Positions 26,625 through 36,203 are shown, counted from the first letter of the stretch. The stretch: 64,000 nucleotides of DNA from JAUIAI01 sp045106815 (GCA_045106815.1 JBGCFG010000024.1:124001-188000), one strand, 5' to 3'. Translations and numbers: made by a program. The notes: generated by a model not told the origin, from the letters alone.

Positions 26625-28130
26625 TCAGTAATACTGAGCGTCGAGAATTTCAAATTCGAGTCCGCGCACCATCATCTGATTAAACTGCACATGAGACTTG
26701 TTTGGGGAAACTTCCCCGGCGGTTGGGTCCATGTGCTGCCAACGCCCATTAATGTAAATCTCTACCCATGCGTGTCCGCCAAACTGACCGAGGTTTGGGT
26801 TGGTCGGATCATCTTGGTAGTAGATGAATCCACTCACTTCGCGGGCGGGTAGCCCGTTTGCGCGCGCGAGTGTCACCAGTAGTTGCGAATACTCTGTGCA
26901 ATCGCCAACCGGATCGTCGAGCATCGCCAGCACAGATTTAGTGCCCACTAGTTCGTACCTAATCTTGCCGGCTACATAGGTGGAGAGGGATTCAGCCAAT
27001 GCCCGGTCGGATACGTTAGCGGGTAATTGGGCTCTCAGTGACTCGACCAAATCTTTGATGCGTGGATGGTCGACTGGGTAGGTGAAATTGGCCGCCAGAT
27101 AATTGCTTATGTCTTTGCTGTTTTTAGATGGCTGGGGCGGTGCTGGATAGTCAGCGATACGCGCAATAGCTGTCTTGTGATCGACGATTTGAACGCGCTG
27201 CATCTGGCCATCGGTTATGACTTCATCGATCCGTGCCAGAGGGTCATCGATTTTGACCTTGAGTAACAGCGTCTTAATCTTACCCAAGGCGCTACCGTCA
27301 AGGCGGCCATTTGACTTTACCGTCAACAGTTCAATTTGATCTACTTTTTCAATCGGCCCCTGAGCCTGTTCCTGGCTTTGCAGCCGGGCCTCGAGCTGGC
27401 CAAGTTGCAGCGTCAACGCCTCACCATCACGATACCGTTGACGGATTCGGGTAGTGGTGCCTTTGGTCTGGACTTTGCTTAAAACGGTTTGAAACAGATG
27501 AGAGCTCCCCTCAATCGACTGTTGCTGGACGCTGTGAAGCACATGATCAAACCGCGTTACTTCTAGCGCCTCCACGTCGAGATAGGTTGACGTGAACTGT
27601 GCGCCGGGACGTAAACGTGCGAGCTGATCAGGCATGTAAACCGAATCTTCATCACACAAGGTCCAACGATGCCCTGGCATGTCATAAACACCACTTTCTG
27701 AAGAAACTTGAATGCCATCATCTTCTTGGAGGTAGCGGATGTGTCCTTCACGGCGCTTGATAAAACCCGAAATCAGGCTGTGAGGTGGGTTGCTGGCAAA
27801 GATCTTCTGCTCGCTCACTTCCGACAAAACTTCGCCAAGCGTCATCGCCAATTGGGTGTTGATGACAATTTGCTCATGATCACCCATTTGAGCTGAGCCG
27901 CTCATGTAGCCAACTTTGGCACCCTCCCAATACAGGCCGTACCAGCTCTTGCCATCGAAGATCGCATGGTCAGGGCCGACGGAACACTCGCGAGCGACAA
28001 CAGCAGGCGTGGCTGCGGCTGGGGAAGCCGCAAGTGATGGCACGCTCAGGGTCAAGATCAGGACCAAAACTGAAGACCCGATCAACACGAAATAAACTGC
28101 AGCCGGACAGCGGGCAGCCAGCGCTCTCAT
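26625..28130 (-). CDS. Transglutaminase-like cysteine protease-fold protein, secreted or membrane-anchored
   Basis: The start at ATG 28130 (501 residues) overlaps the HAD gene stop as ATGA, which decides it over an upstream ATG at 28169. A single N-terminal hydrophobic segment (YFVLIGSSVLVLILTLSVPSL) targets it out of the cytoplasm. The catalytic triad of the transglutaminase core is clear: Cys in VGDCTEYSQLLVTLARANG, His in GGHAWVEIYINGRW and Asp in HMDPTAGE. These periplasmic proteins are often peptidase- or amidase-like. It is the last of three coupled genes behind an acyl-CoA ligase, and its role in that unit is unclear. Confidence 0.88.
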   Translation of the reverse strand: MRALAARCPAAVYFVLIGSSVLVLILTLSVPSLAASPAAATPAVVARECSVGPDHAIFDGKSWYGLYWEGAKVGYMSGSAQMGDHEQIVINTQLAMTLGEVLSEVSEQKIFASNPPHSLISGFIKRREGHIRYLQEDDGIQVSSESGVYDMPGHRWTLCDEDSVYMPDQLARLRPGAQFTSTYLDVEALEVTRFDHVLHSVQQQSIEGSSHLFQTVLSKVQTKGTTTRIRQRYRDGEALTLQLGQLEARLQSQEQAQGPIEKVDQIELLTVKSNGRLDGSALGKIKTLLLKVKIDDPLARIDEVITDGQMQRVQIVDHKTAIARIADYPAPPQPSKNSKDISNYLAANFTYPVDHPRIKDLVESLRAQLPANVSDRALAESLSTYVAGKIRYELVGTKSVLAMLDDPVGDCTEYSQLLVTLARANGLPAREVSGFIYYQDDPTNPNLGQFGGHAWVEIYINGRWQHMDPTAGEVSPNKSHVQFNQMMVRGLEFEILDAQYY

Positions 28131-28780
28131 GCTTGCGCGCCGCTCGCTTTGCTCAGCTCGTCCAAACATCGCTTGATGTCGGCCGGGCTGCTGACTTTGA
28201 CAGCGCTTATGCCCAACGCATCAGCACCGTCGAGGTTTTCTTGTGTATCGTCAAAAAAGAGGCTTTGCTCTGGCGCTACATCCATCGGATTGCAAACTGC
28301 GAGAAACGCATCTGCGTCAGGTTTGCGTAGCCCAAGCTCATTCGATACAAAAACATGCTCAAAGAGATTGAGGGTTTCGGTCAGCACCGGCGCCCAATAG
28401 GCCTGGTGGCCAGCGTTGGTGTTGCTAAACACGACGCAGGGTGCAATTGAAGCGGCCTGCTGAATGAGCGCTCGAACACCGGGAATCTCAGGTCCAAAAA
28501 TCGCATTCCAGCCGGCAAGCATTTGTTCATCGCTGAGGCTCAGGTTGTGCAGATCGCGCTGATAGTCCAGGTACTGGGTTGTTGTGAGCTCCCCGCGCTC
28601 GTGCTGGCGATAGGCGTCGTCAACCGCGAAGCGTTGCTGGATCTGCTGTGCATCCTGGCCGGTCAACCTCGCCCAATGCTGAAAAACACGGGAAAAATCT
28701 ATATCAATAATCACGCCGCCCAGGTCAAAAATAATGAGTTCCGGGCGCGCGAGCTGGGAAGCGTTACGACCTGCCATCAA
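28127..28780 (-). CDS. HAD-superfamily hydrolase, subfamily IA
   Basis: This 217-residue HAD enzyme has the nucleophile motif IIFDLGGVIIDID, a cap with RGELTTTQYLDYQRDL, motif II VVFSNTNAG, motif III lysine in LGLRKPDADAF, and motif IV LFFDDTQENLDGADALG. All four HAD motifs are intact. It is bracketed by the acyl-CoA ligase and transglutaminase genes with ATGA overlaps on both sides. Relatives are YihX-like sugar-phosphate phosphatases. Confidence 0.9.
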   Translation of the reverse strand: MMAGRNASQLARPELIIFDLGGVIIDIDFSRVFQHWARLTGQDAQQIQQRFAVDDAYRQHERGELTTTQYLDYQRDLHNLSLSDEQMLAGWNAIFGPEIPGVRALIQQAASIAPCVVFSNTNAGHQAYWAPVLTETLNLFEHVFVSNELGLRKPDADAFLAVCNPMDVAPEQSLFFDDTQENLDGADALGISAVKVSSPADIKRCLDELSKASGAQA

Positions 28781-30492
28781 GCAGTCTCGATTTCAGCGAG
28801 GCCCAGCTCTTTGACCATGGCAGCGCGCATCACGAACTTTTGCGGCTTGCCCGTGACAGTCATCGGAATTTCTTTTACGAAGCGAATGACGGAGGGCACT
28901 TTAAAGTGAGATATCTGGCTTGCGCAGAAGTCTCGCACGTCGTCTTCGGTCAGTTGTATGCCCTCGTCAGTGACAATCCAGGTGCAAACAGCTTCGCCAA
29001 ATTTTTCATCGGGGATGCCAAAGACCTGCACCTGTGCGATGCCTTTCAAGCGGTAGAGGTATTCCTCCACTTCACGCGGGTAAACATTCTCTCCGCCGCG
29101 CACAATCATGTCTTTGACGCGGCCGGTGATCTTGCAATAGCCCTCAGCATCCAACGTTGCCAAATCACCGGTGTGCATCCATCCGTCTTTGTCTATGCTG
29201 GCGCTGGTTTGCTCTTCATCGTCCCAGTAGCCAATCATGACTGAATAACCTCGTGTACAGAGCTCACCCTGTTCGCCTACCGGCACGACCTGACCCTGTT
29301 CGTCAATGATTTGGACTTCCACATGCGGATGGATACGACCGACTGACGACACGCGTTTATCTGTTGGGTCATCAGTGCCGCTTTGAAACGAGACGGGGCT
29401 GGTTTCGGTCATGCCGTAGGCTATGGTGACCTGCTCCATATTCATGGTTGACTGCACTTTCTTCATGACTTCAACCGGGCATGGAGCGCCCGCCATGATG
29501 CCTGTGCGCAGTGATTTGAGGTCAAACGACTCAAAAGCAGGGTGGGCCAGCATGGCAACAAACATAGTAGGCACACCGTAGGCGGCCGTGCAGCGTTCCT
29601 GAGAGATGGCACTCAGGGTTGATTCCGGATCAAACCCCTCACCGGGAATGATCATGGCTGCGCCGCGTGTCACGCAGCCAAGCGTCCCCATGACCATGCC
29701 AAAGCAATGATAAAACGGCACGGGAATACAAAGACGGTCAGCCTCGGTAAAGCGCATTGCCCCGGTCACGAAATACGCGTTGTTAACAATATTGCGGTGG
29801 TTAAGGGTTGCCCCCTTGGGCAAGCCGGTGGTGCCACTCGTAAACTGGATGTTGATCGCATCATCCAGCGACAGACTTGAGGTGATGGCATCAAGCCTAG
29901 CGCTTGATTTGTTAGCACCGGCTTGAATCAGGTCATTGAAGCGAAGCATCCCGGGCTCTGCGTCATCGCCTGCCTTAATGATGGTCATCAGGTGAGGCAG
30001 GCGCTTTGCGGACAACTCACCTGGCGTGGCTTGCGCCAGTTCTGGAGCCAATTCACGCAACATACCCAGATAGTCAGAGGTCTTGAAGCGCTCAGCTGTA
30101 ATCAAAGCACGACATGAAACTTTGTTCAGCGCGTATTCAAGTTCGCCAAGTCGATAAGCTGGGTTGATATTCACCAGCACGAGGCCAATCCGGGCAGTGG
30201 CAAACTGGGCCAGGAGCCATTCCGGACGGTTGGGAGCCCAGATACCAATGCGATCGCCTTTTTCAAGGCCTAGATCCAGCAACGCATGGGCCAGGGCGTC
30301 TACGCGGTCTGCAAATTCGCGCCAGGTCCAGCGCTCATGGTGATCGCAAAACACAACAGCTTCCTGGTCGGGCAGGCGCTGCGCCGTATCAAGAAGCGCC
30401 TGAGCAACCGTTTTGGTGAGAAGCGGCGTGTCGGTCGGGCCGGCGACTTCTGAGCGATTGTTTTTCGGGAGGTAAACATCTGACTGGGGCAT
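28777..30492 (-). CDS. Medium/long-chain acyl-CoA synthetase (ACSF2-like)
   Basis: This 571-residue AMP-forming ligase activates a carboxylic acid, most likely a fatty acid, to its CoA thioester. It has the P-loop-like FTSGTTGLPKGATLNH, the aryl/acyl-pocket YGMTETSPVSF, the hinge GRVKDMIVRGGENVYPREVEEYL and the catalytic lysine in TVTGKPQKF. The sequence and length fit the FadD/ACSF2 branch. It heads a three-gene coupled unit (HAD and transglutaminase follow). Confidence 0.92.
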   Translation of the reverse strand: MPQSDVYLPKNNRSEVAGPTDTPLLTKTVAQALLDTAQRLPDQEAVVFCDHHERWTWREFADRVDALAHALLDLGLEKGDRIGIWAPNRPEWLLAQFATARIGLVLVNINPAYRLGELEYALNKVSCRALITAERFKTSDYLGMLRELAPELAQATPGELSAKRLPHLMTIIKAGDDAEPGMLRFNDLIQAGANKSSARLDAITSSLSLDDAINIQFTSGTTGLPKGATLNHRNIVNNAYFVTGAMRFTEADRLCIPVPFYHCFGMVMGTLGCVTRGAAMIIPGEGFDPESTLSAISQERCTAAYGVPTMFVAMLAHPAFESFDLKSLRTGIMAGAPCPVEVMKKVQSTMNMEQVTIAYGMTETSPVSFQSGTDDPTDKRVSSVGRIHPHVEVQIIDEQGQVVPVGEQGELCTRGYSVMIGYWDDEEQTSASIDKDGWMHTGDLATLDAEGYCKITGRVKDMIVRGGENVYPREVEEYLYRLKGIAQVQVFGIPDEKFGEAVCTWIVTDEGIQLTEDDVRDFCASQISHFKVPSVIRFVKEIPMTVTGKPQKFVMRAAMVKELGLAEIETA

Positions 30493-30552
30493 GCGAAGGT
30501 CTCCAATTTGGCTCGCAACAGATCTGTTCTCCCGACAGTATAGAACCGCGGT

Positions 30553-32253
30553 TCAGTTGCTTCGAGAAGCCGAACCAGCTAGTTTGGTGCTCGCACTATT
30601 AAACGCATTAAGCAGTATCTGGTTCAACGCATTAATGGTGCCCAGTGACTGGCGCCTGGGGTTGACGCCTTCGGAGAAACCGGCCGCCCGCAGTCTGTCC
30701 AGCAGTATCTCGTTACTGGACACAATGTGGACCGGCACATCCCAGCTGGCATTGGGGCCTGTCACACTACTCGCCGGCTGATGGTCACCGATCAGGATCA
30801 GTAGGTTGTCTCGCGGCTGAGGTAAAGCCTCGTAGCCCGCCAGCCACTTGAATGTGTATTCAATGGTGCTGATATAGGGCGGGAAGAGGTCTGTCCAGTC
30901 GATCTTGTCAGCGAGTGCTTGCTCAGTTTCATCATCATCGTAGGGTTGAGCACTGGTGACTCTCGACCAGTCGGACTGATAGGGCGGCGTGGGTCTGAAC
31001 GGAATATGGCTGGTGATGGTCGGATAGAAAATGAATCTCGGTTTGTCCGATTGGCTGGGCGGGTACATCTCATCGATGCGTGCCATCACAAACTGATCGG
31101 GCAACCACCAGAGCCCGAACTTCGGGCCTTCATAGTCCAGGCTGGGCGCGTCATGATAGTGATCAAACCCATAGAAAGACTTTTCAGGCCAGTCCCAACT
31201 CATGGCAGGGTAAAGGCCAATCGTGCGATAGCCTGCCGTCTCGAACGTGTCGATCATTGTTTTGCGATCGGTCGTTAGCAGCAGGTCGTGCCGCAGAGGG
31301 TCGGTCAGATCAATGCCTGAGAGCACACTCAGGTGTGAGAGCTCGGAGGCGCCGGCGAAAGTCGCGGCCCGCATGAACGCCGACAGAACGGTTCGGCCTT
31401 GTTCGTTAGCTGCGCGCTCAAACTCTGCGCGTGCCGGATCTATCGCTTTGAAGATTTCTGGATGCTCGTAAGTGGTGGCGCCATAAGACTCCAAAAAGAG
31501 CATTTTGACTTCTGCGCCTTTGAGTGCGTCAAGATCAGACGTGAGCGGCGGAGAGGCGGGCAACACCTTGGCCAGCCTGCTCGGTAAAAAGGCGGTGAGT
31601 AGCAGATCTGCCTGGCGCAGGTAGATTGGGACGACCGGGCGCGAAATATACGGCCACGTCGCCTCGACTTTCATGACGTTACCGACCACCATGCCCATCC
31701 AGAAGACTGTTATGACCAACAGGATCGGTGAACGCAGCGCATATGGCACTGCATGGTTGGCGAGGGTTTTGATGCAGGTTCGTATCAGCCAGATCAAAAA
31801 CCAGGCACCCAAAACAATCGCCAGCAAAATCGCCACGATCTGCCAGCCGGCAAGCGCCTGGCTTGCGACCTCCAGAAACTTCGGAATCTGATGTCCGTCC
31901 CAATACAGGTTTAGCTCACGGCCAAAGAGCGCCGGTACCGTGACATCCGTGTATCGGCCGATGACGATCAGGAGGTACAGCCCGGTGGTGATCGACAACG
32001 CCAGAGCGCCAACGCGTTTAAATAGCGCCACCCAAATCAGCAGCAAGACCCAAAGGCCGACAAATTCTGGCCCCACCCGCGCATCAGGCTTAATCAGCGG
32101 GGTTGGCCAGACATTCTCAAAACTGGTTAGAAAGTTCAGCAGCAATAGCGCCGCCATCACTTTGACCAGCAGCATCATGCGAGACGAATTGGGGGGTTGT
32201 GAAGCAGATGAATCGGCGTTGTTCGGGCTCAATCGTCCTCCGGGTGAGCCCAC
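30553..32253 (-). CDS. Membrane-anchored alkaline-phosphatase-superfamily protein (LtaS/phosphoethanolamine-transferase-like)
   Basis: This 566-residue protein has about five N-terminal membrane helices (to roughly residue 190) and then a periplasmic alkaline-phosphatase-superfamily domain. The domain shows MLFLESYGATTYEHPE, FAGASELSHLSVLSGID (nucleophile region), FIFYPTITSHIPF and LILIGDHQPASSV with metal-binding Asp-His. This layout matches polymer or lipid-headgroup transferases such as LtaS-like or phosphoglycerol transferase proteins. The exact substrate is unknown. It is transcribed alone. Confidence 0.75.
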   Translation of the reverse strand: MGSPGGRLSPNNADSSASQPPNSSRMMLLVKVMAALLLLNFLTSFENVWPTPLIKPDARVGPEFVGLWVLLLIWVALFKRVGALALSITTGLYLLIVIGRYTDVTVPALFGRELNLYWDGHQIPKFLEVASQALAGWQIVAILLAIVLGAWFLIWLIRTCIKTLANHAVPYALRSPILLVITVFWMGMVVGNVMKVEATWPYISRPVVPIYLRQADLLLTAFLPSRLAKVLPASPPLTSDLDALKGAEVKMLFLESYGATTYEHPEIFKAIDPARAEFERAANEQGRTVLSAFMRAATFAGASELSHLSVLSGIDLTDPLRHDLLLTTDRKTMIDTFETAGYRTIGLYPAMSWDWPEKSFYGFDHYHDAPSLDYEGPKFGLWWLPDQFVMARIDEMYPPSQSDKPRFIFYPTITSHIPFRPTPPYQSDWSRVTSAQPYDDDETEQALADKIDWTDLFPPYISTIEYTFKWLAGYEALPQPRDNLLILIGDHQPASSVTGPNASWDVPVHIVSSNEILLDRLRAAGFSEGVNPRRQSLGTINALNQILLNAFNSASTKLAGSASRSN

Positions 32254-32465
32254 AGGGCTTCTTTCTATTTTGGCTGTGCTGGCAGGGATGCAGGTCTCGA
32301 AATCTTTCCTATCTCCGTCAGTCGCTGCTGCCGCCAGAACCTATCAGGCAACAGCGCGAAATAATGAGACTTATCGCACCTTTTGACCGCGAATGCCTGG
32401 CAGGCACGGATCATAGCGCGTGACGCGGGGAGGTTTGTATCGCGCGCGCCTGGGATAGCGCAGAT

Positions 32466-33935
32466 CTACAGACGAACCAGGTTAGGCCTGCGAGTCTGAG
32501 GTGGAGGTGTCAGGCTGGTCAGCCGGCGTGACGGGACTAATGTTGCCTCGCCGTGATTGAGGCGCGGCAGGCACCTGCGCTCAGCACCGTGGATACGCTC
32601 CGCTTTGAGCCTTGTTTCGTCGCGTAAATGCTGCCACTGCGCTACCTGCTCATGTGGTAGATCAGGGAGCGTCAAGGCCGACTCCAACAGCGCCGCTGCT
32701 TCGTGTCGATGGTTGCGATAAATGCAATAGAGATGAAGCGTATTGACGAAACCAATCACATCGATATCTGAAGGGTTTGCTTTTAGCCAGGCCCAGGCAA
32801 GGCGAAGGTTTTGGTGCTCGAGGTCAACTTGATAGAAAGACTCGTCGTCAACTGCATTGAGCGCATCGGCTTGCTCGCATAGGAGTCTCCCGTAGAACTG
32901 AGCATGCTTTCGCTTCAGGGTGCAAGCTAGCGAGTCAATTTGCGTGGTTGCGTCTGATAGCTTTTCAAGCCCGTACCGGCGCAGCAGCGGATGAACTAAG
33001 TAGCGAGTAGCCGTGCGAGTGCATTCCAGTCTTAACCAAGAACGCTCAACAAGCCTTGCAAGCGTTTTGCGATCGCAGCAGGCAACTTCGCGCGCAGCAG
33101 CATCACAAAAGCCGCCGGCAAACAGCGATAGATGAGCAAAGCCGCTACGCTCCTCCGGCGTTAGCTGATCCCAGCAGGAATCCATTGCGCCTCTCAAGCT
33201 GGCCTGTCGGGCTGGACGGGATTGATCGCGCGCGCGCAGAAAATCAAAGTCCTCGCACAGCTGCTTGGCAATTTCAACGACGGACAACCTGCCCACAGCA
33301 TCAGCGGCCAGCTCGATCGCCAGCGGCGACCCTTCCAGGCGCGCGCAGATCACGTTGATCGTTCGTCGATGAGGGGCAGGGTCAAAACTTTGCTGATGGC
33401 CTAGAACACGTTTCACGAAAAATTCTGCCGCGCTGGTCAGACCATCTGCGTTGTCTGGAGCCTTGCGGAATTCTAGACCGCGAACCTTGAGTGCCCACTC
33501 TTGCGGCAACTCGAGCGGGTAGCGACTGGTCGCTAGAACCTTCAGCATGGGCCTGCCAGATAGCACCTGCGACAAAATACTTGATCGGTCGGTCAACTCA
33601 TCAAGGCCGTCAATTACCAGTAGTGCCGGCCAAGCTGCGTCGCTGCATGCGCCATGCCCGAGTCCCGTGAGTATTTGCTCAATCTGGGCGAGGCTCGTGG
33701 CAGTTGTTACCGACTCAGTGTCAGCGAATGACAAAAAAGCCGATTGCATTGGGGCAGCGGCTGCAATCGCTTTCGCCAGGCAGGTTTTACCGATCCCGGC
33801 GGGGCCGGCGAGCGTCACGAGTTGACACTCCGACTGGTTCAGCATTTCGCTAACTTGCTGAATCTCTGGAGAGCGATCGTGGATTGAAAGCGCTTTCTCT
33901 CCGATTGCTGTTGCGTTGGCTTTACCGTGCGTCAT
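32466..33935 (-). CDS. STAND-class ATPase without DNA-binding domain
   Basis: This 489-residue protein has an NB-ARC/STAND core: Walker A GPAGIGKT (residues 44-51), Walker B LLVIDGLDEL (105-114), sensor TSRYPLELP and the winged-helix-like LEGSPLAIELAADAVGRLSVVEIA. The C-terminal part is helical with a few repeat-like segments, shorter than in the 6122-8617 protein. It has no N-terminal winged helix. It may work with another DNA-binding partner or have a non-transcriptional role; a truncation is also possible. Confidence 0.8.
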   Translation of the reverse strand: MTHGKANATAIGEKALSIHDRSPEIQQVSEMLNQSECQLVTLAGPAGIGKTCLAKAIAAAAPMQSAFLSFADTESVTTATSLAQIEQILTGLGHGACSDAAWPALLVIDGLDELTDRSSILSQVLSGRPMLKVLATSRYPLELPQEWALKVRGLEFRKAPDNADGLTSAAEFFVKRVLGHQQSFDPAPHRRTINVICARLEGSPLAIELAADAVGRLSVVEIAKQLCEDFDFLRARDQSRPARQASLRGAMDSCWDQLTPEERSGFAHLSLFAGGFCDAAAREVACCDRKTLARLVERSWLRLECTRTATRYLVHPLLRRYGLEKLSDATTQIDSLACTLKRKHAQFYGRLLCEQADALNAVDDESFYQVDLEHQNLRLAWAWLKANPSDIDVIGFVNTLHLYCIYRNHRHEAAALLESALTLPDLPHEQVAQWQHLRDETRLKAERIHGAERRCLPRLNHGEATLVPSRRLTSLTPPPQTRRPNLVRL

Positions 33936-34198
33936 GGCTAACCTTCATGCAATCTGCGAGAACCGTCATACGAGAGAAACCGAGAAGGGGCCACAACCTA
34001 TTAATCGGATGGGGCCTGGACAAACCTGCGACAAGAATAAACATGCTTGAGACGGGGCAACAAAAACCGCCATGTATTCCCAAGTTCTTGCGAGGGTGGC
34101 TATCGTCTACCGATTTGTAGTTTATGTCTGTAGATGAATGTGTCGCAACTACCCATTCCAACTAACGAACCTAACCCAAATAGTTATGCAACCAAAAA
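33936..34198. other. Upstream region of the second STAND ATPase gene
   Basis: This 263-bp stretch lies between the second STAND gene and the lipoprotein terminator. It should hold the STAND promoter on the minus strand. I see no gene or clear repeat in it. Confidence 0.4.
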
Positions 34199-34221
34199 AC
34201 GCCCCGTGATTGTCGGGGCGT
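34199..34221 (-). terminator. Rho-independent terminator downstream of the lipoprotein gene
   Basis: The stem ACGCCCCG (34199-34206) and CGGGGCGT (34214-34221) pair perfectly around a 7-nt loop. Read on the minus strand, the hairpin is followed at once by a T-run (the A-run at 34194-34199 on the plus strand). This is a strong intrinsic terminator for transcripts from the minus-strand lipoprotein gene. Confidence 0.88.
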
Positions 34222-34225
34222 TTGA

Positions 34226-34249
34226 CGGGGCGAGCGATTACTCGCCCCG
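34226..34249 (-). repeat. GC-rich hairpin just before the terminator
   Basis: CGGGGCGAG (34226-34234) pairs with CTCGCCCCG (34241-34249) around a 6-nt loop. It lies between the lipoprotein stop and the terminator, 4 nt from the terminator stem. Both stems contain GGGGCG/CGCCCC, so the arms could also pair across hairpins. Confidence 0.75.
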
Positions 34250-34275
34250 AACCAGCGAGAAAGAGAAAGCGGGAA

Positions 34276-34620
34276 CTACTTAGCGCACGCCTTGGACACA
34301 AGGTCTGAAATCTGGCTCGGATCAACATCGGCCTTCGATGCGACAAAAGACTGGGCGGCCACAATCGGATTGGCATCCGGGGCGACCCCGTCTTTCGCGT
34401 ACTTTTTCTTCAAGACTTCTGTGATTCGCTCCGTTTTCTTGGCATCGCCACCTTTCTGCAGATAGGCGAGCACTTTGTAGTCGCTTGGTGCAACTTCGCA
34501 GGCCGGACCGATCATCTTTTTATCGACCATGGATCCGCCGCCAAGATCAACCGTTTCACAGCCCGCAAGCGTGATCGCCGCGGCGACGGTGAGCCATCTA
34601 ACTGAGTTGGATACATTCAT
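34276..34620 (-). CDS. Small lipoprotein of unknown function
   Basis: Start chosen at ATG 34620 (114 residues), the first Met before a signal peptide ending in a textbook lipobox LAGC. The mature protein has a short helical region and repeated acidic/basic segments (KKTERITEVLKKKYAKDG). No family is recognised. It is followed by two GC-rich hairpins, the second with a T-run, so the transcript ends there. Confidence 0.72.
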   Translation of the reverse strand: MNVSNSVRWLTVAAAITLAGCETVDLGGGSMVDKKMIGPACEVAPSDYKVLAYLQKGGDAKKTERITEVLKKKYAKDGVAPDANPIVAAQSFVASKADVDPSQISDLVSKACAK

Positions 34621-34741
34621 AACACTGAGTTTTGCGCAGTTCGTTTGGGCGAGTGTGGTCATCGCATCAGCCTTAGTAAGAGTTATCAATGCTGTCTGGC
34701 CCATCTGAAAGGGCCAGCAGGTCTTTCTGGCATCGCACAAG

Positions 34742-34757
34742 ATAACGCTAACGTTAT
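34742..34757. repeat. Inverted repeat between the MFS 3' end and the lipoprotein gene
   Basis: ATAACG (34742-34747) pairs with CGTTAT (34752-34757) around a 4-nt spacer. It lies about 120 bp upstream of the lipoprotein start. It could be an operator or part of an end-of-transcript structure; no T-run follows. Confidence 0.3.
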
Positions 34758-34770
34758 TGACGTTACCTCT

Positions 34771-36063
34771 TCAGGTGCGACCCTTCGCATTGTAGGCCAT
34801 CGATTCACTCTCACGGGCCTTGAGCTTGCTGGCATAGACAAGACCAAGCAGTGCGAGACCCAGCCCGAGCGCGCCCAGCGTGATGTCGTAGCCCGCGTGA
34901 GGAATGACTTGTGCTGTTAAGGCAACACCGGCAGCCTGACCACTGAACAATCCCATCACAAATCCCGCAATTGCGGTACCTCGCGCCTGAGGCAGCATTT
35001 GGGTGCCATGAGTTTGCAGTGTGTTGTGCAGCATTGTGAATCCGAATCCGATGATTCCGCATCCAAAACACACCAGTGACCAACCCGCCGGACCGCTCAA
35101 TAGGACGCCAGCAATCACGGTCATAAGACCTGCGGCGCACAATCCGCCCCCTAATCGGGCGCCGCCAATGAGCCCAAAGCGCGAGACTATCGGCTTTGAG
35201 GCGGCCGAAAACACCAATCCGCCGATGCCTATAAAGCCGACGATAAGACCGGCTCGCCAGAGAGCAATGCCGGTTGATTGGTGGAGGTAGGAGGGAATGA
35301 AGGCGACTGCCGAAAAGTAGAGTGCGCCCTCCAGGCTGACGCAGAGCATCACGATGCGAGCCCAAGGATTGATGAAGAGCAATCGATAATGACCCATCGT
35401 CTGCCTGATGGTATCGCCCAGGCCTGGAGGTGGCAGCCCGCCAGCGGCGCCCTGCGGCGCCTCTTTCCGGCGCGACAAAAGGGCCGCGCCAGCCGTCAGG
35501 TACGCGAGTGCTGGTGGCACGAACGCCCAGCGCCAGCCCACTGTGTCAGTCATGATCCCGCCGCAGATCTGCCCCAGAATCAGACCAAAAATTGCCGCCG
35601 AGGCAAACCGTGCAAGGGTTTGCTGGCGTCTCTCGAGCGGTACCTTATCGCCAATCCAGGCAAGCGAAAGCGGGATCAGGCCGGCGCAAGCGGCACCGTT
35701 GATAAATCTGAAGGCATTGAGTGTCGCCAAATCTGGTGCGAGTGCGCAAGCAAGCGAAGCTGCTGCAGCGACCATGCAAGACCACTGAATGATCTGAAGC
35801 TTTCCCAGCCGGTCACCCAAAGGTCCCTGGATCAGGATCAGTGAGGCATAGGCAAGACTGAAGTAGATCGCAACGCCAGCCATGTCGGTTGGCGCGCCGC
35901 CGAAGCTTCGGGCGAGGTCGGGCAGCATCGGGTCGGCGATTCGCATCGACATTGAACTGCTCATCGACACCATGCCAAGCATCAGGATCGTGCGCCGGAC
36001 AGACGGGTCTGTGGGCGTGTGCTTGGGGAAATCGGCCGAAACCGACTCAGAAGAGGCTGTCAC
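34771..36063 (-). CDS. Major facilitator superfamily transporter
   Basis: The 430-residue protein has about twelve membrane helices and the MFS loop motif GPLGDRLGKLQI between helices 2 and 3, with a repeat GLIVGFIGIGGLVF in the second half. The start is a GTG at 36063. The pattern resembles Bcr/CflA or AraJ-like exporters. It is divergent from the first secreted paralog at 36204. The substrate is unknown. Confidence 0.88.
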   Translation of the reverse strand: MTASSESVSADFPKHTPTDPSVRRTILMLGMVSMSSSMSMRIADPMLPDLARSFGGAPTDMAGVAIYFSLAYASLILIQGPLGDRLGKLQIIQWSCMVAAAASLACALAPDLATLNAFRFINGAACAGLIPLSLAWIGDKVPLERRQQTLARFASAAIFGLILGQICGGIMTDTVGWRWAFVPPALAYLTAGAALLSRRKEAPQGAAGGLPPPGLGDTIRQTMGHYRLLFINPWARIVMLCVSLEGALYFSAVAFIPSYLHQSTGIALWRAGLIVGFIGIGGLVFSAASKPIVSRFGLIGGARLGGGLCAAGLMTVIAGVLLSGPAGWSLVCFGCGIIGFGFTMLHNTLQTHGTQMLPQARGTAIAGFVMGLFSGQAAGVALTAQVIPHAGYDITLGALGLGLALLGLVYASKLKARESESMAYNAKGRT

Positions 36064-36172
36064 CTTGAGATTGTGCCATGCGGTGAACCTTTGCCTCGCC
36101 AGCGGCGTCTCATGATCAAGTGGCAGTTCATGGACGCTTACAGGCCTGATCTGCCGTCAATAGACCCGTCCT

Positions 36173-36188
36173 GGCAGGAGAGCCTGCC
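36173..36188 (+). promoter_or_regulatory. Leader hairpin of first secreted paralog
   Basis: GGCAGG (36173-36178), AGAG loop and CCTGCC (36183-36188) form a 6-bp hairpin exactly 15 nt before the start of the 36204 gene. The same hairpin with a changed but complementary closing pair is present at the same distance before the 37021 paralog. Confidence 0.55.
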
Positions 36189-36203
36189 GAGCGAGATGAC
36201 GAA

